A stretch of DNA of 34,131 nucleotides from Anaerolineales bacterium. Lineage in GTDB: Bacteria > Chloroflexota > Anaerolineae > Anaerolineales > Villigracilaceae. Every line of letters begins with the position of its first letter. Position 1 is the first letter of the stretch. This document shows positions 1 through 8,044 of this stretch, one piece after another. The stretch lies in assembly GCA_016928525.1 (NCBI GenBank), contig JAFGKO010000001.1, positions 1 through 34,131 of the forward strand, given 5' to 3'. Below the pieces are notes generated by a model. The model saw only the letters and a program-made list of their open reading frames with translations. It was not told the DNA's origin and did not search any database. A program made the translations under genes and the position numbers.

Positions 1-111
1 GGTCACTTTCCCATTGTTCATACCCCTATTGTATTAAACTTTTCCCCTTTTGAGGAGGGGGCTGCCTAGCTCTTTTTAGACAACCCCGCTTTGTACAAAC
101 AAGGTTAATGG

Positions 112-843
112 TTACGGCAGGATCTGAATGGCATCCATGTCGATGTAGGTGCCACCACTTGCATACTCGAAGCGTACGGTGTAGGTGCCGTCGCCCAGGT
201 CTGCACTGGTCCAGATGGATTGCCAGGCCAGCGCCCCACTGGCGTCGATGGTGTCTGCATACACACCGTCGATGTGCACGTCGATCAAGCCACGGTTGGT
301 GTTCCGGGTGAATCCCAGAACAAACTGTGAACCTTCGAAGGTGAATTCAGCATAGCTGCCCGGTGTGCTGGTGTAGTGCATCGTGTTGTTGTAGGGACCG
401 CTGCCAGTCCAGGCGGTCCAGCCGCTGCCGTAGGTCCAGACAGGATCGGTGTCATCATAGATGCCCACACCCATCGGAACCGGCAGGCCAAAGATCTGGA
501 TGGCGTCGATGTCGATGTAGGTGCCATCGCCCGCGTGCTCGAAGCGCACGGTGTAGGTGCCATCCCCCAGGTCAGCGCTGGTCCAGGTGGATTGCCAGGC
601 CAGCGCCCCACTGGCGTCGATGGTGTCTGCATACACACCGTCGATGTAGACGTCAATGGAGCCGCGATTGGTGTTCCGGGTGAAGGTCAGGGCGAACTGT
701 GAACCTTCGAAGGTGAATTCAGCATAGCTGCCAGCGGCGGTAGCGTAGTGCATCGTGTTGTTGTAGGGACCGCCACCGGAGTAGACGCTCCAACCGCTGC
801 TGTAGGTCCAGGCAGAATCGGTGTCATCATAGATCCCCAGCGT
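112..843 (-). pseudogene. 3'-terminal fragment of a secreted repeat protein
   Basis: The minus-strand frame is open from 843 to the TAA at 112-114. It encodes two copies of a roughly 124-residue module that begins near a GIYDDTD motif, passes through GPYNNTMHY, AEFTFEGSQF and TRNTNRG, and ends with TYIDIDAIQI. The composition is rich in aromatic, Gly, Asp and Thr residues, which suits an extracellular beta-sandwich or carbohydrate-binding-like fold; I cannot name the family. The first ATG in frame (753) lies in the middle of a module, and clear homology to the second copy continues upstream to about 840. It is therefore not the real start. The next codon upstream, at 844-846, is a stop in sequence that belongs to another gene. 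The protein ends only two residues after the last module, so this is the true C terminus of a larger surface protein that has lost its N-terminal part. Confidence 0.6.
121..843 (-). repeat. Tandem 372-bp coding repeat, about two copies
   Basis: The block starting at 121 recurs at 493, an offset of 372 bp (124 codons), with high nucleotide identity that includes synonymous positions. The high DNA identity suggests recent duplication or ongoing gene conversion. The second copy runs to about 840, where the sequence changes abruptly. Confidence 0.8.
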
Positions 844-1789
844 TTATTTTGGGGGCATTGGGGAACCGCTTTTCCATCCCAAGACCATCGACTGGATTGC
901 TGAAGTCAAGTAGTTGGGCGTCAAGGTGGAAATGATCACCAATGACACCATCCTGAACGAGAAGAAGGCCCGGCAACTGATTGACTCTGGCCTGGATGTG
1001 CTCTGGGTCTCGATCGACGGCGCTTCCCCGGAGAGCTATGCGGATGTGCGCATGGGGGCAGAACTGTCTCAGATCCTTGAAAATTTAAGGCGCTTGTTCA
1101 AAATGCGAAAAGGCGGACATTTCCCCAAGCCTGAGATTGGTGTTGCTTTCGTTGCCATGAAACGCAATATCAATGACCTGCCAAAGATTATCAAGATGGG
1201 GCATACTTTCAGCGCAAGGTATTATTCTGTAAGCAATGTGCAGCCTGCAACGGCTGAAATGCAGGAAGAGCGTCTTTACACGCGCACCACGCGCAACATC
1301 GCGTACCTGCCCTCACCCGTTCTGCCAAAGCTGAGCCTGCCCAAGATAGATTTCAACGAAGAAACTCAAGCTGCTTTGATCGAAGCCTTCAATAGCGGAT
1401 GTAACATCAGTTTTGCCGGCAATAACTGGGGTGGTGCGAACGATGTGTGCAATTTTGTCGAAAGCGGGACCACGTCTATTGCCTGGAATGGGGACGTCAG
1501 TCCATGTTGGCCTTTGATGCATACGCACACAAATTATTTGCACAATAAACCGCGCGTCTCGAAGAAGCATGTGATCGGCAATGTGAGCGAGCGTTCTCTC
1601 TCGGATCTGTGGTTTGCATCCAATTACCTGGCCTATCGCGAGCGTTTGCATAATTTCATCTTTGCCCCGTGTACTTTTTGCGGTGGTTGTGACCTTTCGG
1701 AAGAAAATGTCGAAGACTGCCTGGGCAATACCCAATTTCCGGTTTGTGGAGGCTGCCTCTGGGCGCAGGGGATCATTCAATGCCCGTAG
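842..1789 (+). pseudogene. Radical SAM/SPASM protein, 5'-truncated and interrupted
   Basis: From 842 the frame reads VYFGGIGEPLFHP, the usual GGxGEPLxHP segment of a radical SAM core, then meets an in-frame TAG at 911-913 and continues as VKVEMITND. Downstream it has the SIDGASPESY segment and a Cys-rich SPASM-type C terminus with motifs CTFCGGC and CGGCLWAQG. The N-terminal CxxxCxxC that binds the SAM [4Fe-4S] cluster would lie upstream of 842 and is missing, because the sequence there belongs to the repeat protein on the other strand. Translation could restart at the TTG at 914, giving 291 residues, but that product would have no SAM cluster. The C-terminal pattern resembles SPASM maturases linked to tungsten oxidoreductases; that subfamily guess is weak. 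I regard it as a dead gene or an assembly artefact. Confidence 0.7.
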
Positions 1790-1861
1790 TGTAATCTGCT
1801 GCATCATCTCAAGAAGATGGGGAAGTGGAGTAACCCCACACCCCGTTTTACTGAAAAGATA

Positions 1862-1874
1862 CAGCGGTGAAGAA
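1862..1874 (+). repeat. Left terminal inverted repeat of the IS
   Basis: CAGCGGTGAAGAA, an exact inverted match to 3570-3582. The flanking bases do not extend the match. Confidence 0.5.
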
Positions 1875-2116
1875 AACCAAGGCAAAGAGGTAGCGATGTC
1901 AAAGACATGGACGAGGAGAGCAAGAACTGGCGTGCAGCAAGCTCCCACCAAAGGGTAGCGATGGCCTCAAATGATGTCAGCAGAAAAAAAAACGGGAAAG
2001 AACAAAAGTAGGCTAGAATGAGAAAGACGGCATGTCAAATGCACGAAGATGTTCTGCCTGGTAGAGGCCAAACCAACAGGCAGAGCAGCAGAGGTGAAAT
2101 GGCATGCCGTCTAATA

Positions 2117-3520
2117 TCAGGAAGTATCGAAGCGGATCTGGTAGTGGTCGCTGTAGAGGTTACAGAAAGCTTCTTGGCTCAGTCGCAAATTGCGCCAGGC
2201 TTCTAGCAGGCGAAAAGCGATATTTTTGAGCGAGCCGACGCCCTGAGAAAAAGCCTGCCGAAACAGGCTGCCTTTTTCCATCAACTGGAAGATCAAGTGG
2301 GCGATCTGGAGCAAGTAGTAGAAGACTTTGCGAGCGGTGACGTTTTGGCTGTAAGGGCGTTCCAGATGGAAGCCACCATTTTTCTGGATGTTGAAGCCTT
2401 CGTTTTCAACCTTTCAACGCAGCCTTCCAGCCTGATTCGCCAGGGTATCCACATTGTGGGCAGTTGGGATAAAGTTGGTCAGCCACTTGAAGGTGGTGGT
2501 GTTGAGGTCTGCGGATTGCATTGGCCTGCTTTCTTTGCAGACCAGCATATTCAAAGAGTGGTGACGATCTTGGTCATCACGGTAATCGATTTGCCTGACC
2601 CAGTGATACTCCTGGATGAGTTCCTGCTGCTGACCCAGGCAAATCTGCTTATGGTTTTCAGGTGTTTGAGAGCATACCAGGTGATAGGTACGGTGAACTT
2701 GGGGAAGATCCGCTTCTTGGAGCACAATCATGAACCGCCAGTTGTAATCCTGGCAAAGTTGGAAGGTTGGCCCCCCTACAAAAAGCCCATCCAGCAACAA
2801 GCAGATCGGCAGATGGGGAAAACGAACCTTCAGGCGTTTGCTCAAACGATAGAAAGCCTTCAATTCGCAATCTTGTTTGTCGGCTTGTGGATCCGAATTC
2901 TCAATGAACTCGGTCATGAGCGAGAAAGCGAAACCATTGGCAGTGACCAGTTTGGCTTCCAGTACCGGATGATAGTAGAGGCTCTCGCCATTGTTGAGTT
3001 TCCTGGTCATGCAATACTCACAATGGCGGGCCTGGAAAGTCAACATCCCAGTGCCATCGATTGCCAGGAGAAAATTGCCATACACTCGCCAGCGATACAG
3101 GACTTTCTTGCGGATCAAGGTTCCTACCATCTGACACACTACTTCCTGCACCTCCGCAGGTGCTATTCTTTTGAAGGCATAGTTGAGCGTGTCTCCATGC
3201 GGAACTTCATCCACCTCGAACCAGGCTTCAAACTTGGTTTGCGATGACGTATTTCTACACAGTTGGTAGTTGATCTGTCGCCGCACGCCCAACCGAAACA
3301 GATACATCAACACGCCTGTGCTCAGTAAACTTTCCATGGGGTAGCTGATCAACGCAGGTTTTCGACTATCCCTGACCCCCTTGAATAGCTTCCGCCAACC
3401 TCCAAAATAATGATAGAGTGTGCCGGTAAAGGCTTTCAACAAGGCCTCTTGAGCCTCATACTCTTGATCCTGGGTCTCTTCGCCTAACAAGCTTCTCTTT
3501 TGGCGTTTTGAAATGTTCAT
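2117..3520 (-). pseudogene. DDE transposase (IS4-like), in-frame TGA
   Basis: The start at 3520 is followed by 368 codons and then a TGA at 2414-2416. The same frame continues without shift as KVENEGFNIQKNGG to the stop at 2117, for a full product of about 467 residues. The motifs fit a DDE transposase of the IS4 superfamily: Asp155 in AIDGTG, Asp244 in LLLDGLF, and the catalytic Glu in the VENEG segment after the stop. The TGA most simply derives from TGG (Trp) by one base change. The truncated product lacks the third acidic residue and should be inactive. I cannot assign the exact IS family without a database comparison. Confidence 0.8.
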
Positions 3521-3569
3521 CCCCCAACCTTACCCCATTATGCGAAAGATCTTGTGCGAAAACCTTCGG

Positions 3570-3582
3570 TTCTTCACCGCTG
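3570..3582 (-). repeat. Right terminal inverted repeat of the IS
   Basis: The reverse complement reads CAGCGGTGAAGAA, identical to the left end. It lies 50 bp upstream of the transposase start. Confidence 0.5.
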
Positions 3583-3648
3583 CTGCCCCCCAAAAAATGA
3601 TTTGCCATTTCATAGTTGTAAACCTAGGGAAAATAATGCGACTGTAAT

Positions 3649-3677
3649 GTTACAATGTGAAAGTTAGCCTTTATAAT
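3649..3677 (+). promoter_or_regulatory. Sigma-70-type promoter for the SH3 lipoprotein
   Basis: GTTACA (3649-3654), a 17-bp spacer and TATAAT (3672-3677), 31 bp upstream of the chosen start at 3709. The -10 matches consensus perfectly and the -35 matches four of six bases. Confidence 0.5.
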
Positions 3678-3708
3678 CAAATCTCAAACTATTTCGATGG
3701 GACATAAC

Positions 3709-4530
3709 ATGAAAAAACAACTATTTCTTTTCCTCACACTATCCTTGATCGCCATGATGATTATTTCCGCCTGTGGATCGTCTGACCAGGCGCCTACCAA
3801 AACTCCAAAACCCACAAAGACCAGTGCAGCTCAACCAGTTGCTTCTCCTCTTCCTACCGCTACACCTGATCCCTGCGCACCGGAGAATCTGCCTGCAGAA
3901 GTAGAAAAGGTACACAAACTTATGCGCGAGTTTGATGATATCTCCCTGCTGGCACCGGATATCTTACGGGAAATGCTATACCCTGTCATCTCAGACTTGC
4001 AACGCGTCCGCCGTGATGTGGAAGATCTGCAGGTTCCCTCCTGCTTGGTCAACTTGAAACAATATGAATTGGCTCATATGAACACGGTTATCAATGTTAT
4101 GGTCTACTTGCTTAGGAATGGTCCTGATGCAAATCCAGAAGTGGTCAGCCAAGGTATTGCGCAAGCGAAACAGCAGCATGACCAGTATATCTTGGAATTG
4201 GCCAATGTGCTGGGCTTGACCGTGGTGGCTGCGCCTACTACGGCACCGGTTCAAGGAACGCCAGAAGCAGGTGGGACGCCAGCGCCTGCAGCTTTGGTTA
4301 TCACCAACTCTGGGCCCACCGCAGTCAACTTGCGGGACCAGCCAGACTTGAATGCCGGCACCATCGGTATTTTGGATCTCGGCGCAAACGCAGTCGTACT
4401 GGGTCGTACCGCAGATGCGCTCTGGTACCAGGTAGAATTTCCCGGCCAGCCCGGTCAGACCGCCTGGGTGTATGCCTCACTCGTGCAGCTTTCGGATCCA
4501 ACAGCAGAATTGCCGGTGATCACACCATAA
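3709..4530 (+). CDS. Lipoprotein with C-terminal bacterial SH3 domain
   Basis: This is a 273-residue exported lipoprotein. The N terminus MKKQLFLFLTLSLIAMMIISAC is a signal peptide with lipobox I-S-A-C, so Cys22 would be lipidated. A Thr/Pro/Lys-rich linker follows, then a helical region (about 60-165), a second low-complexity linker, and a C-terminal SH3_3-type domain. That domain runs from the VNLRDQP motif to the AWVYASLV motif and is commonly used for binding cell-wall peptides. I chose the ATG at 3709 over the in-frame ATG at 3697 because GGGA sits 7 bp upstream of it and it starts a normal signal peptide. It is a single gene, with its own promoter and a terminator after it. The substrate is unknown. 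Confidence 0.8.
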   Translation: MKKQLFLFLTLSLIAMMIISACGSSDQAPTKTPKPTKTSAAQPVASPLPTATPDPCAPENLPAEVEKVHKLMREFDDISLLAPDILREMLYPVISDLQRVRRDVEDLQVPSCLVNLKQYELAHMNTVINVMVYLLRNGPDANPEVVSQGIAQAKQQHDQYILELANVLGLTVVAAPTTAPVQGTPEAGGTPAPAALVITNSGPTAVNLRDQPDLNAGTIGILDLGANAVVLGRTADALWYQVEFPGQPGQTAWVYASLVQLSDPTAELPVITP

Positions 4531-4584
4531 TACTCCCATCCCTGGCCCTTTTCCTGACGCGAAAAAGGGAATATAACGAAAAGG

Positions 4585-4621
4585 GTGCGAGCTAGTGCAA
4601 AGTGCCGCTCGCACTCTTTTT
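4585..4621 (+). terminator. Rho-independent terminator after the SH3 lipoprotein
   Basis: GTGCGAGC (4585-4592) pairs perfectly with GCTCGCAC (4607-4614), followed by TCTTTTTTCG. It lies between two convergent genes. Confidence 0.75.
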
Positions 4622-4639
4622 CGATTCACAGTCACTCAT

Positions 4640-5542
4640 TCAGCCCCCCCCAGCCATCTCCTGTTTGACGGCATGATACAAATTTTCTGCTTTTAGCTCG
4701 CTCAACGTAAAGCAGGGTGCCTCAAGATGATCGGCCAGCTTTTGCGCCAGGCCCTGGTCGAAGGCCGCGTGTTCCATGTTAATGACGATGCTACGGACAT
4801 CCTCATTGGCAATCAATTCAGCAAATTTATAAGACTCTTCCTGCGGCGGCAGAGTGCCAAGCGCTACGTTGCCGGCTCCATCAGTCAGCACAATCAACAA
4901 CGGCTCCACATCCGGGTGGACGAATTTCTCGTGGCCGAGCACGTCGTGCGCCATCAGCAGTCCAGCCGAGAGTGGTGTTTTGCCGCCCACGGGAATGTCC
5001 ACGAGCGCCCGCTGGGCCAGTTGAATGCTATTTGTCGGTTGCAGGACCAGGGTAGCTCGATCCTTCTGGAACACAATCAGGCCGACGCGGTCACGACGCT
5101 GGTAGGCATCCGTCAAGAGCGAGAGGATCGCCCCTTTGGTCGCATTCATCCGTTCCGCTACTGCCATGGACCAGGATGCATCCACCAGGAAAAGCACCAG
5201 GTTGGCCACTTTTTTAACACGCACCTTGCGTTGCAGGTCGCTTTTCTCGATAGCCAGGGCCATGCGCTTACGTTTCTCGGTGCGACGCTTCTGATAGGGG
5301 GCCGCCGCGCGGAAAGTGGCGTCAAAAGCGATGTCGTCGGTTTTGTCCCCGGCGGGCCGCGCGCGAATATAACGCCCGTGTTTGCGGTCGGTTTTGGTCA
5401 GGGAACGCCGCCCGGCATGGCGGCGGGCTAATTTATCCAGAGGGGTATTGAGTTTGCGCGGCTCGAAAGTCTCGCCGATCTTGACTTTTTGTCCGCCCTC
5501 CCACCAGTTGGCGCTGGCGTTGGCAAACACATCCTGCGGCAT
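4640..5542 (-). CDS. chlD: ChlD/BchD-type VWA domain of metal chelatase
   Basis: This encodes the von Willebrand A half of a magnesium/cobalt chelatase medium subunit. The metal-ion-dependent adhesion site is complete: D121-x-S123-x-S125 (DASWSM), Thr189 in GGKTPL and Asp221 in LTDG. The stretch before the VWA fold is basic and rich in Lys/Arg. The ATG at 5542 has GGAG 3 bp upstream and could be used, but the frame stays open upstream to 5599. There it encodes an acidic, Pro-rich segment (EDEAEEGSPPGQPEP) typical of the linker between the AAA and VWA parts of ChlD. That frame meets the end of the upstream AAA gene at an A9 run. A -1 shift there would give a 684-residue full-length ChlD. The partner would be a CobN/ChlH large subunit, which is not in this window. 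Confidence 0.85.
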   Translation of the reverse strand: MPQDVFANASANWWEGGQKVKIGETFEPRKLNTPLDKLARRHAGRRSLTKTDRKHGRYIRARPAGDKTDDIAFDATFRAAAPYQKRRTEKRKRMALAIEKSDLQRKVRVKKVANLVLFLVDASWSMAVAERMNATKGAILSLLTDAYQRRDRVGLIVFQKDRATLVLQPTNSIQLAQRALVDIPVGGKTPLSAGLLMAHDVLGHEKFVHPDVEPLLIVLTDGAGNVALGTLPPQEESYKFAELIANEDVRSIVINMEHAAFDQGLAQKLADHLEAPCFTLSELKAENLYHAVKQEMAGGG

Positions 5543-5592
5543 TGGCTCCGGCTGTCCCGGTGGGGAACCTTCCTCGGCTTCATCCTCAAGCT

Positions 5593-5606
5593 TTAAGTTT
5601 TTTTTT
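5593..5606 (-). promoter_or_regulatory. A9 slippery run, likely -1 programmed frameshift site
   Basis: On the minus strand the AAA gene reads CAA AAA AAA ACT TAA through nine A residues (5606-5598) and stops one sense codon later at 5593-5595. A -1 slip on A AAA AAA continues as AAC TTA AAG CTT GAG GAT into the VWA domain. A weak stem with a bulge (GTTCCC with GGGAC) lies about 25 nt downstream. Frameshifting that makes small and medium subunits from one chlD gene is described for cobalamin producers; its use here is inferred. Confidence 0.65.
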
Positions 5607-6693
5607 GAGCCTCGGATTCTTGCGGCTGCGGCTCACCCTCATCCGCTTCGTTCGGGATCGCTTGGCCTGCCAACTGCTCAATGCGCTCTTGCAGTTGCTC
5701 GGTCGTCATCTCGGCCTGGTGGAAGGGAGTCCGCTTGATGCGGTGCGGGAGGGCCAGTTCGGCAGCCAATGCAATGTCGTGATCGTTGATGGCTGTGCGG
5801 CCTTCAAAAGCAGCCTGGGCGCGCGCGGCTTTGAGGATGGTCAAATCTGCACGGTGGCCGTCCACGTTCAGAGAGGCGGTCAGGGCGGCGATGGAGAGCA
5901 GGTCGCGGCTGGTGTAGGTAACCTTGTTTACGATCGTGCGCGCCATCGCAATTTGCCGTGAGAGTTCTTCCTCTTTCGGCAGCCATTCTTTGCGAAAAGC
6001 CTCCGAATCTTTTTCGAACGCCAGGTTGCGTTCCATAATCAGCACGCGATCGCGCGGTTCACGGATACCGGTAATGTCCACCGAAAGCGCGAAGCGGTCC
6101 AACAACTGCGGACGCAAGTCGCCTTCTTCCGGATTCATCGTCCCAACCAGGATGAAACGGGCGGGATGTGCAAAGGAGATACCTTCACGCTCGACCACGT
6201 TCACGCCCATAGCAGCCGAGTCGAGCAGAATATCCACTACGTGATCATCGAGCAGGTTGACCTCGTCAATATAAAGCAGGCCACGGTTAGCAGAGGCCAA
6301 CACACCGGCTTCGAAATGCCGTTCCCCTTTTTGGATGGCTTGCTCGATGTCGAGCGTACCCACCACGCGATCTTCCGTGGCAGACACAGGCAAATTGATG
6401 AACGGGGTTGTCCGCTCATAGACGGGCAATTTGTCCCCGTTGGATTCGGCGCGTTCCTTGCATTCCGTGCACCAGGTGTGTGGGTTATCCGGGTCGCAAC
6501 CGAAGCGGCAATCCTGTACGACTTTTACACGCGGCAGCAACGCAGCCAGGGCGCGCGCCATAGTGGACTTGGCCGTACCACGCTCGCCACGGATCAACAC
6601 CCCGCCGATGCGGGTATCAACAGCGTTCAAAATCAGGGCACGCCGCATGCGTTCCTGACCAACAATGGCAGTAAATGGGTAAATAGCTGGCAT
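5593..6693 (-). CDS. chlI: AAA+ subunit of Mg/Co-chelatase (ChlI-like)
   Basis: This 366-residue AAA+ ATPase supplies the small-subunit activity of a chelatase that inserts Mg2+ or Co2+ into a tetrapyrrole. Walker A is GERGTAKST at residues 36-44 and Walker B is LLYIDEVNLL near 140. Next come the sensor segment GTMNPEEGDLRPQLLDRF and the C-terminal helical lid. Four cysteines (62, 66, 75, 78) in a C-x3-C-x8-C-x2-C pattern follow the first helix and may bind a metal. The length matches stand-alone ChlI, but the C terminus (EGEPQPQESEAQKKT) already enters the acidic linker seen in ChlD. This supports one gene with two products. GGAG lies 8 bp upstream of the ATG. Confidence 0.9.
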   Translation of the reverse strand: MPAIYPFTAIVGQERMRRALILNAVDTRIGGVLIRGERGTAKSTMARALAALLPRVKVVQDCRFGCDPDNPHTWCTECKERAESNGDKLPVYERTTPFINLPVSATEDRVVGTLDIEQAIQKGERHFEAGVLASANRGLLYIDEVNLLDDHVVDILLDSAAMGVNVVEREGISFAHPARFILVGTMNPEEGDLRPQLLDRFALSVDITGIREPRDRVLIMERNLAFEKDSEAFRKEWLPKEEELSRQIAMARTIVNKVTYTSRDLLSIAALTASLNVDGHRADLTILKAARAQAAFEGRTAINDHDIALAAELALPHRIKRTPFHQAEMTTEQLQERIEQLAGQAIPNEADEGEPQPQESEAQKKT

Positions 6694-6711
6694 TAAGTAA
6701 CTCCGGCGGTG

Positions 6712-6739
6712 ATTATAACTTGTTTTTTAAAATGGTCTA
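6712..6739 (-). promoter_or_regulatory. Promoter for the chelatase locus
   Basis: Read on the minus strand: TAGACC (6739-6734), a 16-bp spacer and TATAAT (6717-6712), 18 bp before the ATG at 6693. The -35 overlaps the stop codon of the acyltransferase gene upstream. Confidence 0.4.
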
Positions 6740-7897
6740 CCCGGGCAATGCTTTCTTGACAGGAACTGTTTCCTCAGCCTCCGACAAGTTGAGCGCAAAA
6801 AACCTGTCTTTCAAATTCAAGAGGGGTTTTTCCATAAAATAATAGCTCAAACTCGCAACTACAACAGTTAGAGGTAAAGAAATTACAGCTGTAAGCAGTT
6901 TGGCAACTGGCTCCTCAAAAATCGGCCACCAGTCGCGAATCCGGCCCACGAACCAGATGATTGCCAGGTGATAGACATACAGTCCATAGGAAATCTTGCC
7001 CAGATACTTCATGATCCTGGTTTCCAGGAAGCGGTTGAAAAGGCCTTCTCTCGCCACTGCGTAGATTGTTACCGCAAACCAATAGTTCAAAATAGAGTAC
7101 CCCCAAATAAATTGATAGGCCTTAGACATCGAAAAAGGATACCCAAAATCCTGCCACAGGCCAAAACTACCTGTAGCCGCATATTGCGCTACAAACCCAA
7201 TAATGGGAACCGTAACCAGGAGCGCAAAGAACTGTTGTTTTGCCTTGGGAATGCGATAACGCGAGATATAAGCACCGAGGGCAAACGCATCGATATGACT
7301 GAACGGGAAAGCATATAATCCCCATACAGCTTCATCCCGAAACCACCACACCAGGTGGAACTTGTACGCATAAAAGAGCGCCACCCGCAAAACCGGCCCC
7401 AGGGCAATAAAGGATAAAAACAACTTCTTCAGATATTTTTCAGGCACCAGAAAGAGCAGCATAGGCCAAAACACGTAAAATTGCTCTTCCACTGAGAGCG
7501 ACCAGAAATGCTCCACGAATTTCTGATGCTCGAATGCAGAGCTGCCATAGAAGAAATTATAGACATACGCCAGCGCAAAGGGCAATTGCGACTGAAAGAG
7601 TTTCATATAATTTTTGCGATATGGTAGGGTATATAACCATGAAGTAATCCCCCACATCACAAACAGATAAAAATAATAGAGTGGGAAAATCCGCAAAAAA
7701 CGCCGCCCATAGAATTTCACAAAATAATCTCTGGAAGGCAGGCTGGCCTTCATATCCAGCAGAATACCTGTGATCAGAAATCCGGAAAGGACGAAAAAGA
7801 GCTGGACTCCCGTCCAGCCGAAACCCAGATAATCCGTATGAATTCCAAATACCAGAATGAACGCGATGGCACGCAACCCGTCTAACCCAGGAATCAT
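6737..7897 (-). CDS. Acyltransferase-3 family integral membrane protein
   Basis: This is a 386-residue polytopic membrane protein of the acyltransferase 3 (OafA/YrhL/NodX) family, which transfers acetyl or similar acyl groups to surface sugars or lipids. The family signature is visible: IPGLDGLRAIAFILVF at the N terminus, the QLFFVLSGFLITGILL helix, the FYGRRFLRIFPLYY segment with catalytic-type Arg residues, and FVEHFWSLSVEEQFYVFWP. About ten hydrophobic segments follow and a short basic tail ends the protein. I chose the ATG at 7897 because GGAG lies 5 bp upstream and the family usually starts just before the LDGLRA motif; the frame is open further upstream to a TTG at 7942. No glycan-biosynthesis neighbours identify the acceptor. 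Confidence 0.85.
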   Translation of the reverse strand: MIPGLDGLRAIAFILVFGIHTDYLGFGWTGVQLFFVLSGFLITGILLDMKASLPSRDYFVKFYGRRFLRIFPLYYFYLFVMWGITSWLYTLPYRKNYMKLFQSQLPFALAYVYNFFYGSSAFEHQKFVEHFWSLSVEEQFYVFWPMLLFLVPEKYLKKLFLSFIALGPVLRVALFYAYKFHLVWWFRDEAVWGLYAFPFSHIDAFALGAYISRYRIPKAKQQFFALLVTVPIIGFVAQYAATGSFGLWQDFGYPFSMSKAYQFIWGYSILNYWFAVTIYAVAREGLFNRFLETRIMKYLGKISYGLYVYHLAIIWFVGRIRDWWPIFEEPVAKLLTAVISLPLTVVVASLSYYFMEKPLLNLKDRFFALNLSEAEETVPVKKALPG

Positions 7898-7952
7898 GTA
7901 AACTCCAGCAGCTATTGAAATACAGATAAGGAGACTTGTCAAGCAGGAGACA

Positions 7953-7980
7953 GAAAAATCCCCGGCGCAACGTCCGGGGA
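7953..7980 (-). terminator. Rho-independent terminator of dnaA
   Basis: TCCCCGG (7959-7965) pairs with CCGGGGA (7974-7980). Read on the minus strand the stem is followed by TTTTTC. It lies 65 bp after the dnaA stop. Confidence 0.7.
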
Positions 7981-7995
7981 CCTCAGGCCTGGCTC

Positions 7996-8028
7996 TCCCG
8001 CAAGGCGGGACTTCTCCGCCCTGCGGGA
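7996..8028. repeat. Strong GC-rich hairpin in the dnaA 3' region
   Basis: Two 13-bp arms (7996-8008 and 8016-8028) pair with a single mismatch around a 7-nt loop. There is no T-run, so it is more likely a REP-like or mRNA-stabilising hairpin than a terminator. Confidence 0.5.
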
Positions 8029-8044
8029 CTTCCGTTACCCACGG

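Larger units (their letters stand above)
1862..3582 (-). mobile_element. Insertion sequence with 13-bp terminal inverted repeats
   Basis: The 13-mer CAGCGGTGAAGAA at 1862-1874 is repeated exactly in inverted orientation at 3570-3582, on either side of a transposase gene. This delimits an element of about 1.72 kb. I see no target-site duplication immediately outside these repeats, so the exact ends are provisional. The 250 bp between the left repeat and the transposase stop hold no convincing gene. Confidence 0.55.

Noticed and set aside
1313..1951. Minus-strand frame opposite the radical SAM remnant
   Set aside because: It is antisense to sequence with SPASM motifs and shows no recognisable domain.
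2297..3247. Long plus-strand open frame of 316 codons
   Set aside because: It lies entirely antisense to the transposase, whose protein has clear family motifs; the plus-strand translation resembles nothing.
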